From Deltaproteobacteria bacterium (GTDB taxonomy: Bacteria > Desulfobacterota > Desulfobacteria > C00003060 > C00003106), in assembly GCA_019314005.1 (NCBI GenBank), contig JAFDAE010000038.1, forward strand, positions 1 to 17,643: DNA of 17,643 bases, in the 5' to 3' direction. The first letter of the stretch is position 1. Each line of letters opens with the position of its first letter. Both the position numbers and the translations under genes were made by a program. Under the pieces are notes generated by a model. The model was not told the DNA's origin and did no database searches. It was given only the letters and a program-made list of their open reading frames with translations. Positions 7,179 to 15,543 of the stretch are shown piece after piece.

Positions 7179-7207
7179 TACCTAACCTAGATCCGCAACA
7201 GTGTCAA
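7179..7207 (-). promoter_or_regulatory. possible lepA promoter
   Basis: On the minus strand TTGACA (7207-7202) is a perfect -35 box, followed after 17 bp by TAGGTA (7184-7179), a weak -10. A TATATT also occurs a little further on, with too long a spacing. The -35 box lies at the edge of the repeat element at 7204-7381, so insertion of that element may have supplied or modified the promoter. Strength is uncertain. Confidence 0.35.
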
Positions 7208-7381
7208 TCTTGATGGCGTTGTAAAAAGTCCAATCTACTGCATTGTAGTAGTTTTTCAGGCACTCGACATACCATTAGTATGCCTTCGTATCTGAAAAAC
7301 TACTACGCCTTGTATATTGACCTTTTTACTTAGCCATCCTTTATCAAACTCAAGACTTTTTACGAGATCATCAATCTTGAT
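7204..7381. repeat. palindromic repeat element with 11-bp flanking direct repeats
   Basis: The core 7212-7259 / 7292-7338 is a long imperfect palindrome. Both arms share GATGGC, GTAAAAAG, AAT-TAC and the 14-mer TAGTAGTTTTTCAG (inverse in the right arm). The loop contains a second hairpin CATAC-CATTA-GTATG. Beyond it lies GACTTTTTAC (7352-7361), inverse to GTAAAAAGTC (7221-7230). The 11-mer TCAATCTTGAT occurs directly repeated at 7204-7214 and 7371-7381, as if a target site had been duplicated. The element fills most of the 311-bp gap between lepA and the DUF255 gene. It has no coding capacity, so it is best called MITE-like or REP-like. It could also terminate transcription of the DUF255 gene. 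Confidence 0.7.
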
Positions 7382-7436
7382 CGTTTCTTAAAAACAGGTC
7401 TCCTTATAAAGCGAGAAGGTTTGAAGGAATAGTTTT

Positions 7437-9527
7437 CTATGTTAAAAAATCGATCATCTTGTTTATGTCTGTTGTTGGCTCTTTGCAGGCATGGTTGCGG
7501 CAGACATAGGCAGTGGCCGTACCGTCGATGGCCACGTGATCTTTGGTAAATTCAGCAATGCGCGTAATGTCGGGAGTTCCTTCCTCAATTGGACGAAAAA
7601 CTACCACCTTATTGGGTACAAACGCCTTTCTAAGCGCCTGAATCATGGCGCTCGTGTCCTCTTTCCGCGGGTATCCTGCGATTGTAATCTCATAGAAAGG
7701 TCCCGCTGCATAGTCCACCGCAATCATTAACTGGGTATGCGCGGAAGGCGAGTGAGCGATGGCTCTTGAAAAGGTGCGCCCAATCCGGACCGCCTTCTCC
7801 TCTAAGTCATACCTGCCCGTAATGCGTCCAAGACGCAACAGATTGAGCATCGCTACGGAATTGCCCGAGGGGAGCGCGCCATCATAGATCTCCTTCGGGC
7901 GAACAGGAAGGTTCTCGTCATCGTCTGCCGTTAAATAGAATCCACCGCCTTTGTCATCCCAAAAATGGGTAAGCAGATCACGATTAAGGTCGAGCGCTGC
8001 TTGCAGGTACTGCGCCTCAAACGTAGTCTCATAAAGTTCGATTAACCCCCAAATAAGAAAAACATGGTCGTTGAGCTTTGCTGTTATGGCTGCTTCGCCA
8101 TCCCGATAGCGATGTAACAGCCGACCGTTCGACCCGCGCATATTCCTCAGTATAAAATTTGCGGCACGGACAGCTGCTTCCGAATATGTTAACTCGTCAA
8201 AGGCTTGCGCCCCCCTGGCAAGAGCAGCGATCATCAGTCCATTCCAATCAGTCAATATCTTGTCATCCTTGTGTGGATGAATACGTTTTTGTCTTGCGTC
8301 GAAAAGTCTTTCTCGCGCCTTTTCTATACTGTTGAGAAGTTCTTCATCTGGTATCCCAAGTTCTTCTGACAGTGCGGGTAGTGCTTTTTTTAAGTGAAGG
8401 ATATTTTTCCCCGTCTTTTGGTGGCTTATTTCGTCTTCGTAGTTTCCTTCTTTTGATACGCTTAAAACCTTTACAATAAGATCAGCTTTGTCTCCTAAGG
8501 TCCCTCTTATCTCCTCGTCGGTCCATACATAGAACCTTCCCTCCTCCCCTTCACTCTCAGCATCTTCAGCTGAATAGAATCCACCTTCCGGAGCTGTCAT
8601 ATCTCTAATGATATACGCGAAGATCTCTTCTGCTGTCTCTCTGTATTCCGGTCTTCTTGTCGCTTGATGGGCCTCTATAAAGGAAAGAGCTATCAGCGCC
8701 TGATCATAGAGCATTTTTTCAAAATGTGGCACAAGCCATTCGGCATCAGTAGAGTAGCGGTGGAAGCCGAATCCTATATGGTCATAGATGCCGCCACAGC
8801 GCAGAGCCCGGAGAGTTTTTTCGACCATGGTTAAAGCATGATCATTTCCGGTGCGCTTCCAGTAACGAAGCAGGAAAGAGAGAATGTGGGGTGTTGGAAA
8901 TTTCGGAGCCCCCCCAAAGCCGCCGTGTTTTTCGTCAAAACGTTGGAGGAGTTCCTCATAGGCAGTATTAAGCATGGATACATCGAGTTCCTCGCCGGGT
9001 GAATCACACGATATCTGCCGCAGAGATGCAGTCACCTGAGAAGCCGCTCGCACTGTTTCTGCCCGTCGCGTCGTCCAGATCTCTTTGATACGAGGAATCA
9101 ACTCCAACATTCCGATTTTGCCAAACCGGCTCTGTTTCGGGAGGTACGTTTCAGCAAAAAATGCCTGTTTATCCGGTGTCATGATAATGGTAAGGGGCCA
9201 CCCGCCACCTCCTGTCATCATCTGGCAGACCGTCATGTAGATGTTGTCAATGTCGGGCCGTTCTTCGCGATCCACTTTAATCGACACAAAGGCATCATTC
9301 ATGAGTCGAGCTACTTCATAATCTTGAAATGACTCGCGTGCCATCACGTGGCACCAGTGACACGTTGAATATCCGATTGATAAAAAAATCGGTTTCTCCT
9401 CTTTGCCGGCCCGTTCAAATGCCTCCGGCCCCCACGGATACCAATCCACTGGATTATCAGCGTGCTCAAGCAGGTACGGGCTCTTTTCGTGGCTGAGTCG
9501 ATTATGTTTCTTCTTTGCCATGGGCAT
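7437..9527 (-). CDS. DUF255/YyaL-type thioredoxin-fold protein (SPATA20-like)
   Basis: This 696-residue protein matches the whole length of the YyaL/SPATA20 family. The N-terminal DUF255 domain has the family signature NPVDWYPWG (25-33), [15 protein letters not shown] with CHWC at 56-59, and VDREERPDI. The remainder is an alpha/alpha barrel of the six-hairpin glycosidase type, with repeated GGxxD and aromatic motifs. The CHWC pair is a thioredoxin-like redox motif, but the biochemical role of the family is not established. The protein has no signal peptide, so it is probably cytoplasmic. A C-terminal CRNHAC motif (C-x4-C) is also present. ATG 9527 has GAGGG 6-7 bp upstream; ATG 9521 is an alternative. 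It is monocistronic by spacing. Confidence 0.92.
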   Translation of the reverse strand: MPMAKKKHNRLSHEKSPYLLEHADNPVDWYPWGPEAFERAGKEEKPIFLSIGYSTCHWCHVMARESFQDYEVARLMNDAFVSIKVDREERPDIDNIYMTVCQMMTGGGGWPLTIIMTPDKQAFFAETYLPKQSRFGKIGMLELIPRIKEIWTTRRAETVRAASQVTASLRQISCDSPGEELDVSMLNTAYEELLQRFDEKHGGFGGAPKFPTPHILSFLLRYWKRTGNDHALTMVEKTLRALRCGGIYDHIGFGFHRYSTDAEWLVPHFEKMLYDQALIALSFIEAHQATRRPEYRETAEEIFAYIIRDMTAPEGGFYSAEDAESEGEEGRFYVWTDEEIRGTLGDKADLIVKVLSVSKEGNYEDEISHQKTGKNILHLKKALPALSEELGIPDEELLNSIEKARERLFDARQKRIHPHKDDKILTDWNGLMIAALARGAQAFDELTYSEAAVRAANFILRNMRGSNGRLLHRYRDGEAAITAKLNDHVFLIWGLIELYETTFEAQYLQAALDLNRDLLTHFWDDKGGGFYLTADDDENLPVRPKEIYDGALPSGNSVAMLNLLRLGRITGRYDLEEKAVRIGRTFSRAIAHSPSAHTQLMIAVDYAAGPFYEITIAGYPRKEDTSAMIQALRKAFVPNKVVVFRPIEEGTPDITRIAEFTKDHVAIDGTATAYVCRNHACKEPTTDINKMIDFLT

Positions 9528-9587
9528 AATATTCCCTCATAAAATATATTACTATGAAACAGCACTCACTTCAAAAGAATAAAAAAT

Positions 9588-9606
9588 GATGGTTTCGTAA
9601 AAAGTC
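9588..9606 (+). repeat. third copy of the GATG-n5-GTAAAAAGTC repeat end
   Basis: GATGGTTTCGTAAAAAGTC matches the ends of the element at 7204-7381: the left end starts GATGGCGTTGTAAAAAGTC, and the right end read in reverse is GATGATCTCGTAAAAAGTC. Only one end is present here, about 25 bp before the trp promoter, so it is a fragment or solo end. Confidence 0.5.
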
Positions 9607-9630
9607 TTTGCGAAGTTATCAACAATAGAC

Positions 9631-9660
9631 TTGACACGGCAAAAAAACCTATGATATCAA
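9631..9660 (+). promoter_or_regulatory. probable trp operon promoter
   Basis: A perfect TTGACA (9631-9636) is followed after 18 bp by TATCAA (9655-9660), a moderate -10. TATGAT at 9650-9655 is a better box but only 13 bp away. Transcription from here would start about 25-30 nt before the leader peptide ATG at 9695. I see no clear TrpR-type operator. Confidence 0.5.
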
Positions 9661-9694
9661 TAAAAAATACTGAAACAGTAAGGTCTTAATTAAT

Positions 9695-9766
9695 ATGAAG
9701 CAAAATAAAGTGGAAAGATGTTGGTGGTGGTGTAGCACAGACGATGTGGTGTGCCCACCCGTGTAA
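9695..9766 (+). CDS. trpL: trp leader peptide with three tandem Trp codons
   Basis: A 23-codon frame begins ATG AAG CAA and carries TGG TGG TGG at 9722-9730 (peptide MKQNKVERCWWWCST...), ending in TAA 9764-9766. An AAGG is about 11 bp upstream. The frame lies directly between the trp promoter and the competing hairpins and terminator before trpE. Three adjacent Trp codons in so short a peptide are the hallmark of a transcription-attenuation leader: ribosomes stall there when charged tRNA-Trp is scarce. Its stop is inside the segment that forms the second arm of the first stem. The peptide itself probably has no function. It was too short to be found by ordinary ORF cutoffs. Confidence 0.88.
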   Translation: MKQNKVERCWWWCSTDDVVCPPV

Positions 9767-9829
9767 TATCTTCTGCTTTTACAGTTAAACCGTGGGCCAC
9801 TATCCCGCGGTTTCATGAATGCCGTGGGC
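9726..9829 (+). promoter_or_regulatory. trp attenuator: competing leader RNA stems
   Basis: Stem 1:2 pairs GGTGG (9726-9730) and GCACA (9735-9739), with a 4-nt bulge, against TGTGCCCACC (9750-9759), so the Trp codons lie in arm 1. Arm 2 contains GCCCAC (9753-9758), which can instead pair with GTGGGC at 9792-9797, or with GTGGGC at 9824-9829 in the terminator. A further hairpin is AAACCGTGGG (9787-9796) / CCCGCGGTTT (9804-9813), with one G-T pair. These mutually exclusive pairings are what attenuation requires: stalling at WWW frees arm 2 to block the terminator. Which GTGGGC acts as the true antiterminator partner cannot be decided by eye. Confidence 0.75.
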
Positions 9830-9851
9830 GACCCCCACGGCATTTTTATTT
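9818..9851 (+). terminator. intrinsic terminator of the trp attenuator
   Basis: AATGCCGTGGG (9818-9828) and CCCACGGCATT (9834-9844) form an 11-bp GC-rich stem with a 5-nt loop, followed by a T-rich run to 9851 (TTTTTATTT). It lies about 150 bp before trpE and after the Trp-rich leader peptide, so it is a regulated terminator and not the end of a gene. Confidence 0.88.
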
Positions 9852-9917
9852 GTAACGGAGTTCAGAGGAAACTCTATGCTGCCTTGTAAATGTGAAGAAA
9901 GCAAGGCAAGCAACCCA

Positions 9918-9943
9918 GAACCGTGAACCGTGAACCGTGAACC
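9918..9943 (+). repeat. 7-bp tandem repeat (GAACCGT)
   Basis: GAACCGT occurs three times in a row plus GAACC, in the 5' leader between the attenuator terminator and trpE. It has no spacers and is not a CRISPR. Between 9852 and 9997 I see otherwise only a weak 7-bp stem (TGCCTTG 9880-9886 / CAAGGCA 9902-9908). Confidence 0.8.
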
Positions 9944-9997
9944 TAACAACCTGAGTAATTACGTATTAACAAGTGATAAAAGAGGAAGATACCCTTT

Positions 9998-11470
9998 ATG
10001 AGGCGAACAACCCATCCCACGCGAAAAGATTTTTTGGAAAAAGCAAAAACGTATAATCTCATCCCGGTCTACCGGGAAATCCTGGCAGACACTGAGACTA
10101 CCATTGGAGTTTTTAAAAAGGTGGGCGGGGGAAGGTATTCTTTTCTGCTCGAAAGTGTTGTAGGCGGGGAGAAATGGGGACGTTATTCCTTTATCGGAAT
10201 CAAGCCCTCCCTTGTCTTTAAAAGTAAAGGGAATACAATTACAATCGATAAACAAGGGGAACAAAAACAAGAGGAAGCCGTAGACCCGATCCGTTCCCTG
10301 GAAAAGCTCCTTAATTGGTATAACCCCTTTGAGACTAAAGGGCTTCCCCGTTTCTTTGGGGGAGCGGTCGGATACCTTGGATATGACGTAGTCCGTTTTT
10401 TCGAACAGATACCGGACCAGCTTCCGGACGATTTGGGCCTGCCTGACACCCAGTTTATGATTCCCGAGCAGGTACTGATATTCGACAACCTGGAACAGAC
10501 CATAAAGGTAGTCTGCAACGTGCGCCTTGCCGATGGGACAGATCCTGATAAACTGTATGACGATGCGGTCGGCCGGATCGATAAATTAATAGAAAAAATC
10601 AAGCAACCATTGCCCCTGGAAGAAATAGAGTCAGTGTCAGAGACATCACCCTCTATGACTTCGGGGATACCCAGAGAAGAGTTTGAGTCAATCGTCCTTA
10701 AGGCCAAAGAATACATCAGGGCGGGTGATATTATTCAGGTAGTCCTTTCGCAACGATTTGAAGCCGACAGTACTTCCGACCCGTTCGATGTCTATCGCGC
10801 TCTTAGGCGAATTAATCCTTCTCCGTATCTCTTTTACCTGAGGTTTGACGACACAGTGCTTTTGGGCTCATCCCCTGAGGTAATGGTTCGGGTAGAAGAC
10901 GATCGCGCGACTCTGCGCCCCATTGCCGGAACAAGGCCGCGTGGGAAGACCGAGGAGGAGGACAAGGCGCTTGAGAAAGAACTTTTGGCGGATCCCAAGG
11001 AGCGTGCCGAACATATTATGCTGGTCGATCTGGGGAGAAACGATCTGGGTCGCGTATGTCGTTATGGGAGTGTGCACGTTACCGAACTCATGGAGGTCGA
11101 ACGATATTCTCACGTAATGCACATTGTCTCAAACGTGGAAGGAATTTTGAGGGATGGGGTTAACTCATTTGATGTATTGAGCGCCTCTTTCCCGGCAGGC
11201 ACGGTATCAGGGGCCCCCAAGGTGAGAGCCATGGAAATTATCGAAGAATTAGAATCACATAAACGCGGTCCTTATGCGGGGGCGGTCGGATATTTTAGTT
11301 TTTCCGGAAATATGGATCTGGCAATTACCATACGGTCGATCCTGATCCATGATGGAAAGGCAATGGTACAGGCAGGAGCAGGAATCGTGGCTGACTCAGT
11401 ACCGGAAAAGGAATACGAAGAGATCGTTAACAAAGGGAAGGCGTTGTTTAAAGCGGTACAGATGGCATGA
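9998..11470 (+). CDS. trpE: anthranilate synthase component I (TrpE)
   Basis: The 490-residue protein is full length for TrpE, which makes anthranilate from chorismate with ammonia passed from the glutaminase TrpG. The feedback-inhibition motif LLES (50-53) is present, so allosteric control by tryptophan is likely. The chorismate-binding domain has [34 protein letters not shown] and [18 protein letters not shown] 9998 is preceded by AAGAGGAAG about 10 bp upstream. It is controlled by the attenuator upstream. The gene is followed 13 bp later by the damaged trpG, so in this genome it may have to use free ammonia or another glutaminase. PabB is a less likely identity, given the leader and operon. 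Confidence 0.97.
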   Translation: MRRTTHPTRKDFLEKAKTYNLIPVYREILADTETTIGVFKKVGGGRYSFLLESVVGGEKWGRYSFIGIKPSLVFKSKGNTITIDKQGEQKQEEAVDPIRSLEKLLNWYNPFETKGLPRFFGGAVGYLGYDVVRFFEQIPDQLPDDLGLPDTQFMIPEQVLIFDNLEQTIKVVCNVRLADGTDPDKLYDDAVGRIDKLIEKIKQPLPLEEIESVSETSPSMTSGIPREEFESIVLKAKEYIRAGDIIQVVLSQRFEADSTSDPFDVYRALRRINPSPYLFYLRFDDTVLLGSSPEVMVRVEDDRATLRPIAGTRPRGKTEEEDKALEKELLADPKERAEHIMLVDLGRNDLGRVCRYGSVHVTELMEVERYSHVMHIVSNVEGILRDGVNSFDVLSASFPAGTVSGAPKVRAMEIIEELESHKRGPYAGAVGYFSFSGNMDLAITIRSILIHDGKAMVQAGAGIVADSVPEKEYEEIVNKGKALFKAVQMA

Positions 11471-11483
11471 TTGTGAGGAACTT

Positions 11484-11920
11484 ATGATCTTGATGATCGA
11501 CAACTATGATTCGTTTACGTATAATCTTGTACAGGCCTTTGGGGCGTTAGGCGAAGAGGTCTCTGTGTTTAGAAACGACAAGATCCCACTCAAGGAACTT
11601 AGAGATATTCACCCGGACAGATTGGTGATCTCTCCCGGCCCGGGTGTGCCGAAGGACGCCGGAATCAGTATTGAAGCAAGAAAATATATCTTCAATTAAA
11701 ACAACCATTTGAGGCAACACGTTATCATTCCCTTGTTGTTGAGCGCGAGAGTCTTCCGGATTGTTTTGAAATTGTTTCCGAAACAAAACAGGGAGAAATT
11801 ATGGGGATACGACACAAGGAACTTTCCATTGAGGGGGTACAGTTTCACCCTGAATCACTTTTGACGCGAGAAGGGAATAAGTTATTAGAGAACTTTATAA
11901 AGGGAGACCTCTATCTTTAA
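11484..11920 (+). pseudogene. trpG: trpG (anthranilate synthase glutaminase), internally deleted and frameshifted
   Basis: The 5' part encodes [17 protein letters not shown] ... [20 protein letters not shown], a normal TrpG N-terminus. It has GAGGAA before ATG 11484 and ends at TAA 11697-11699 after 71 residues. The 3' part, in another frame, encodes [27 protein letters not shown], then [13 protein letters not shown] and a tail to TAA 11918-11920, including the His and Glu of the catalytic triad (HPE). Missing is the block of about 45-50 residues that should hold the nucleophile motif GxCLGHQ. The junction is near 11675-11690. So a deletion of roughly 140-150 bp, not a multiple of three, removed the catalytic Cys. 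Glutaminase activity should be lost. A deletion error in assembly is the main alternative. Confidence 0.85.
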
Positions 11921-11928
11921 ATGTTTTG

Positions 11929-12010
11929 AACATTTGATATTTGAATTTAGGATTTGTTGAGCGCTGACGCTTTACTGCGTGCCGGATTTCGAAATTCGAT
12001 ATTCGGATTT
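11929..12010 (+). repeat. AT-rich intergenic segment with repeated TTTGAA/TTCGAA words
   Basis: Between the trpG remnant and trpD lie short degenerate words such as GAACATTTGATATTTGAATT and GATTTCGAAATTCGATATTC. I recall similar word arrays between genes of deltaproteobacteria. No promoter or terminator is clear. The Shine-Dalgarno AAGGAG of trpD follows at about 12020. Confidence 0.3.
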
Positions 12011-12030
12011 TTCTCATTGAAGGAGCGGCA

Positions 12031-13083
12031 ATGATAAAAGAGATGATTCAAAAGGTGGTCATGGGAAATGACCTTACCGAAGAAGAGATGGCCTTGGTGA
12101 TGAATGAGATCATGGAAGGACGGGCTACGGACGCCCAGATTGGGTCCTTTATAACCGCCTTAAGGATTAAAGGGGAAACCATTGAGGAAATTACCGGGGC
12201 TGCCAAGGTCATGCGCGAGAAAGCAACCCGCATAAGGGTAGGAAATGAGGCCGTAAGCATCGACCGGGAGGATATTAATGTAGATTTGGAGACCATCCTC
12301 GACACCTGCGGCACAGGCGGGGACGGGACCAATACCTTTAATGTCTCCACAACCGCGGCCTTTGTTGTGGCCGGAGGTGGTGTCACGGTGGCAAAGCACG
12401 GCAACCGTTCCGTATCGAGCCAGTGCGGAAGCGCGGATGTTTTGGCCGCCCTGGGGGTAAACCTTGATGTAACGCCCGATATTGTCGAAGACTGCATCCG
12501 GAGCATAGGTATCGGATTTCTCTATGCGCCTAAGCTTCACGGCGCCATGAAACATGCTATCGGCCCCAGGAGGGAGATCGGGATTCGTACTATATTCAAC
12601 ATCCTCGGCCCGTTGACTAATCCGGCCGGGGCCAATGTTCAGGTGTTAGGCGTATACGATGCGGCATTGACGCCGGTGCTTGCTGAAGTGCTGCGCAACC
12701 TGGGAAGCAGGGGCGCATTTGTGGTGCATGGCGAAGGGAGCTTTGATGAAATCAGTATTATAGGACCGACTCAGGTGAGCGAGCTGCGGGCGGGACAAGT
12801 GACCACCTATAAGATAGCACCGGAAGAATTTGGTATTAATAGGGCTAAACTTTCTGACATCAGAGGCGGGAGCGCTGAACAGAATGCTGCTATAGTACGG
12901 GAAATCCTGGACGGCCAAAAGGGGCCTAAGCGCGATATGATATTATTGAACGCAGCCGCGGCCTTTAGGGCAGCGGACAAAGCACCGGACATGAAAACCG
13001 GCATAGCAATGGCGGAAGAAAGTATCGATTCCGGAAAGGCACGAGAAAAATTAGAACTTCTTATCAAAAAGACGAATTTATAG
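12031..13083 (+). CDS. trpD: anthranilate phosphoribosyltransferase (TrpD)
   Basis: The 350-residue protein is full length. It transfers phosphoribosyl from PRPP to anthranilate, the second step of tryptophan synthesis. It has the PRPP-binding CGTGGDG (93-99) and the [17 protein letters not shown] segment (122-138), then [23 protein letters not shown] and [13 protein letters not shown] 12031 follows AAGGAG at a good distance. It is a single-domain TrpD, not fused to a glutaminase, so it cannot replace the broken TrpG. The 110-bp gap from trpG and 97-bp gap to trpC are wider than usual in such operons and contain repeated words. Confidence 0.98.
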   Translation: MIKEMIQKVVMGNDLTEEEMALVMNEIMEGRATDAQIGSFITALRIKGETIEEITGAAKVMREKATRIRVGNEAVSIDREDINVDLETILDTCGTGGDGTNTFNVSTTAAFVVAGGGVTVAKHGNRSVSSQCGSADVLAALGVNLDVTPDIVEDCIRSIGIGFLYAPKLHGAMKHAIGPRREIGIRTIFNILGPLTNPAGANVQVLGVYDAALTPVLAEVLRNLGSRGAFVVHGEGSFDEISIIGPTQVSELRAGQVTTYKIAPEEFGINRAKLSDIRGGSAEQNAAIVREILDGQKGPKRDMILLNAAAAFRAADKAPDMKTGIAMAEESIDSGKAREKLELLIKKTNL

Positions 13084-13104
13084 CTTTTCAGAAAAAGAAT
13101 TTGG

Positions 13105-13134
13105 ACACGGATAAACGCAGATTAACACGGATTT
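13105..13134 (+). repeat. degenerate 10-bp triple repeat between trpD and trpC
   Basis: ACACGGATAA, ACGCAGATTA and ACACGGATTT follow one another in the 97-bp gap. This ACACGGATAAACGCAGAT type of word is a familiar intergenic repeat in several environmental bacterial lineages. No function is evident. A TTATAAT box at 13142-13148 in the same gap could be an internal -10, but it has no clear -35. Confidence 0.6.
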
Positions 13135-13180
13135 TAATGTGTTATAATAATCTGTATACCTAAAAAGATTTTTTACCTAT

Positions 13181-13972
13181 ATGATGATTCTGGACAAAAT
13201 TGCTGCTCATAAAAAGGGCGAGGTACAAGAGTCAAAAGAGAGGCATCCGCAGAGAGCCTTGGAGAAACGGATTGCCGGGCTGAATGAGACTCGCGACTTT
13301 AAGGCCGCTCTTGCACGTGAGGATCGTATCTCCCTGATCGCTGAGATCAAGCAGGCGTCACCGTCAGCAGGTATTATTCGTGATGACTTTGACCCAATGA
13401 AAATTGCTCAAATATATGAAAAAGAAGGGGCAGACGCGATTTCTGTCTTGACCGACGAAGAATTCTTTCAAGGAAGCCTGGTGACCTTATCCTTAATAAA
13501 TAAAATGTTTTCTCTCCCGTTACTAAGGAAAGACTTTATTATAGATCCTTATCAGATATATGAAGCCAGGGCGTTTGGCGCTGACGCGATTCTCCTGATA
13601 GTTTCCCTCCTTTCACCAGACACACTCCTGTCATATCTCAGGACTGCTCGGGAGCTGGGGCTTTCGGCCTTGGTGGAGGTACATACAGAGGAAGAACTAC
13701 ATATAGCAGTTGACGCGGGAGCAGAAATCATCGGCATAAACAACCGGAATTTAAAAACTTTTGCAGTAGATATAGAAAACACCCTGCGACTTCTTCCCGA
13801 CTTTCCAAAGGACACGCTTTGTGTAAGTGAGAGCGGGATAAGGACTGCTGACGATATTGACATACTTAGACAGGCGGGGGTGGATGCTATACTGATCGGA
13901 ACAGCATTTATGAAAGCACGCAACATAGCTGAAAAGGTACGGGAGCTGATAGGTGGAAGCACAAAGGACTAA
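13181..13972 (+). CDS. trpC: indole-3-glycerol phosphate synthase (TrpC)
   Basis: This 263-residue TIM-barrel enzyme closes the indole ring of CdRP, the fourth step of the pathway. Catalytic segments are present: IAEIKQASPS with Lys57, LLRKDFIID with Lys117, VEVHTEEEL with Glu166, INNRNLKTF with Asn187/188, and SESGI near 215-220. Two ATGs in a row (13181, 13184) can start it. No good Shine-Dalgarno is visible, so either may be used. It is not fused to TrpF, unlike in enteric bacteria, but its last 20 bp overlap trpF, which implies translational coupling. Confidence 0.97.
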   Translation: MMILDKIAAHKKGEVQESKERHPQRALEKRIAGLNETRDFKAALAREDRISLIAEIKQASPSAGIIRDDFDPMKIAQIYEKEGADAISVLTDEEFFQGSLVTLSLINKMFSLPLLRKDFIIDPYQIYEARAFGADAILLIVSLLSPDTLLSYLRTARELGLSALVEVHTEEELHIAVDAGAEIIGINNRNLKTFAVDIENTLRLLPDFPKDTLCVSESGIRTADDIDILRQAGVDAILIGTAFMKARNIAEKVRELIGGSTKD

Positions 13973-14570
13973 AATCAAGATTTGCGGAATTACACGTCTG
14001 GAAGACGCTCTCCTGGCAGCAGACCTTGGCGCGGATGCCCTTGGATTTATCTTTGCCGAAAGCCCCCGACAAGTGGTTCCTGAAACTGCCAGGAAAATTA
14101 TTTCCCTGCTTCCCCCTTTTGTAAATTCCGTAGGGGTCTTTGTGGATGAAGAACAGGAATCAGTGCGCGAAATAGCCGCCTATTGTAAGCTTGATCTGGT
14201 ACAACTTCATGGAAACGAATCGTCCGGATATTGCAAGGCCCTTGACTTAAAGGCTCTCAAAGTAATCAGGGTGAAGGACGAAAAAAGTATCGAGTCAATG
14301 GCCTCTTACCGTGGAACTGTGCAGGGGTTTCTCCTTGATACCTATGTAAAGGGACTTCCCGGTGGAACCGGCAAGACATTTAACTGGGAGTTGGCCAAAC
14401 AGGCAAAAAAATATGGCCCCGTGATACTCTCAGGAGGTCTCAATCCTGACAACATCTGTGAAGCCATAGAGAAGGTAAAACCATATGGTGTTGATATAAG
14501 CAGCGGGGTTGAAGCGTCCCCCGGCATAAAGGATCCTGATAAATTGAAACTACTCTTCTCTAATATCTGA
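13953..14570 (+). CDS. trpF: phosphoribosylanthranilate isomerase (TrpF)
   Basis: The 205-residue TIM-barrel enzyme performs the Amadori rearrangement of PRA to CdRP. Its catalytic Cys11 (KICGITRLEDA) and Asp129 (FLLDTYV) are present, as are PGGTGKTF and the phosphate-binding ILSGGL. The start is GTG 13953, inside trpC, with GGGAGC about 7 bp upstream. It is the last trp gene here: trpB and trpA, which normally follow in an E-G-D-C-F-B-A order, are absent, and the next gene is convergent 3 bp after the stop. No terminator fits between the two genes. Confidence 0.97.
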   Translation: MEAQRTKIKICGITRLEDALLAADLGADALGFIFAESPRQVVPETARKIISLLPPFVNSVGVFVDEEQESVREIAAYCKLDLVQLHGNESSGYCKALDLKALKVIRVKDEKSIESMASYRGTVQGFLLDTYVKGLPGGTGKTFNWELAKQAKKYGPVILSGGLNPDNICEAIEKVKPYGVDISSGVEASPGIKDPDKLKLLFSNI

Positions 14571-14573
14571 GCC

Positions 14574-15530
14574 TCACGCGAACACCTCTTTAAAATAATC
14601 AACCGTCCTGGCAAGACCCTCTTCTGTTGAAACTTCCATCTTGTATCCCAGGAGATCTTCGGATAAAGATATATCGGCATGTGAATGTTTTACATCACCG
14701 GGTCTTGGATCAGCATAGATCGGTTCAATGTCTGAGCCGATGATTTTGTTCAGGATGGCCAGCAATTCGTTGAGGGTAAGCCGCCCTCCGCAAGCAAGAT
14801 TCATTGCTTTTCCCGCCGCTTTCGGCGCCTCCAGCGCGAGAAAATTTCCGTATACCACGTTGTCCACATGAGTAAAGTCACGCGACTGTTCACCGTCTCC
14901 GAATATGGTCGGTCGGGTACCCGCAAGAAGGGCCTTTATGAATTTTGGGATAACAGCCGAATATTCTGAATTCGGATCCTGCCGGGGACCGAATACGTTA
15001 AAATAGCGCAGGCAAACCGTCTCCAGACCGTAAAGTTCATAGAAAATCCTGAAATAGTGTTCAGCGGTCAGCTTTTGTACCGCATACGGAGAGAGGGGGT
15101 TGGGGGTTATGGTTTCCACCTTCGGCAGGGTTGGTGTGTTTCCGTAGACTGAAGATGACGAGGCGAACACCATCCTTTTTACACCCGCGTCCCGAGCCTC
15201 CACCAGCAAATTGAGGGTGCCGTTGATATTGGCATCATTCGATTCAACAGGTTGCGCGACCGATCGAGGCACCGAGGGTATGGCCGCCTGATGCAGTACA
15301 TAATCGATACCTTCTACCGCCTTCCGGCAGATCTCTCTGTCAGCCATATCTCCTTGTAAAATTTCCAATCGCGAGGTAAGCGTTTCGCCAAGTTCCGGAA
15401 ACACGAGGTTTTCCTTCCTTCCGGTCGAAAAGTTGTCCAAAACCCGCACAGCGTCTCCCCGCTTCAGGAGCGCTTCCGCTAAATTCGAGCCGATAAAACC
15501 ACCGCCGCCGGTTACCAGAATATTTGCCAT
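14574..15530 (-). CDS. NAD-dependent nucleotide-sugar epimerase (UDP-GlcNAc/Glc 4-epimerase type)
   Basis: This 318-residue short-chain dehydrogenase/reductase of the extended type has the NAD-binding TGGGGFIG (7-14), HQAAIPSVPRSV (80-91), Ser124-127 and the catalytic Y149-x3-K153 pair. RYFNVFGPRQDP follows. HQAA-x2-SVPRS is typical of WbpP/Gne UDP-N-acetylglucosamine 4-epimerases, but substrate (UDP-GlcNAc, UDP-Glc or UDP-glucuronate) is not settled by sequence. It would serve O-antigen or other surface polysaccharide synthesis in the cytoplasm. ATG 15530 follows AGAGAGGAAC. It is alone on its strand here and is convergent with trpF. Confidence 0.92.
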   Translation of the reverse strand: MANILVTGGGGFIGSNLAEALLKRGDAVRVLDNFSTGRKENLVFPELGETLTSRLEILQGDMADREICRKAVEGIDYVLHQAAIPSVPRSVAQPVESNDANINGTLNLLVEARDAGVKRMVFASSSSVYGNTPTLPKVETITPNPLSPYAVQKLTAEHYFRIFYELYGLETVCLRYFNVFGPRQDPNSEYSAVIPKFIKALLAGTRPTIFGDGEQSRDFTHVDNVVYGNFLALEAPKAAGKAMNLACGGRLTLNELLAILNKIIGSDIEPIYADPRPGDVKHSHADISLSEDLLGYKMEVSTEEGLARTVDYFKEVFA

Positions 15531-15543
15531 GTATATGTTCCTC

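Noticed and set aside
9918..9943. CRISPR-like repeats before trpE
   Set aside because: The 7-bp units are directly adjacent without spacers, and no cas genes are in the window.
9959..10716. Minus-strand open frames over the 5' part of trpE
   Set aside because: They lie opposite a full-length TrpE and show no domain features or ribosome binding sites.
11670..11720. Programmed frameshifting in trpG
   Set aside because: A shift would join the frames but could not restore the missing block with the catalytic cysteine, and no slippery heptamer with a stem is evident at the junction.
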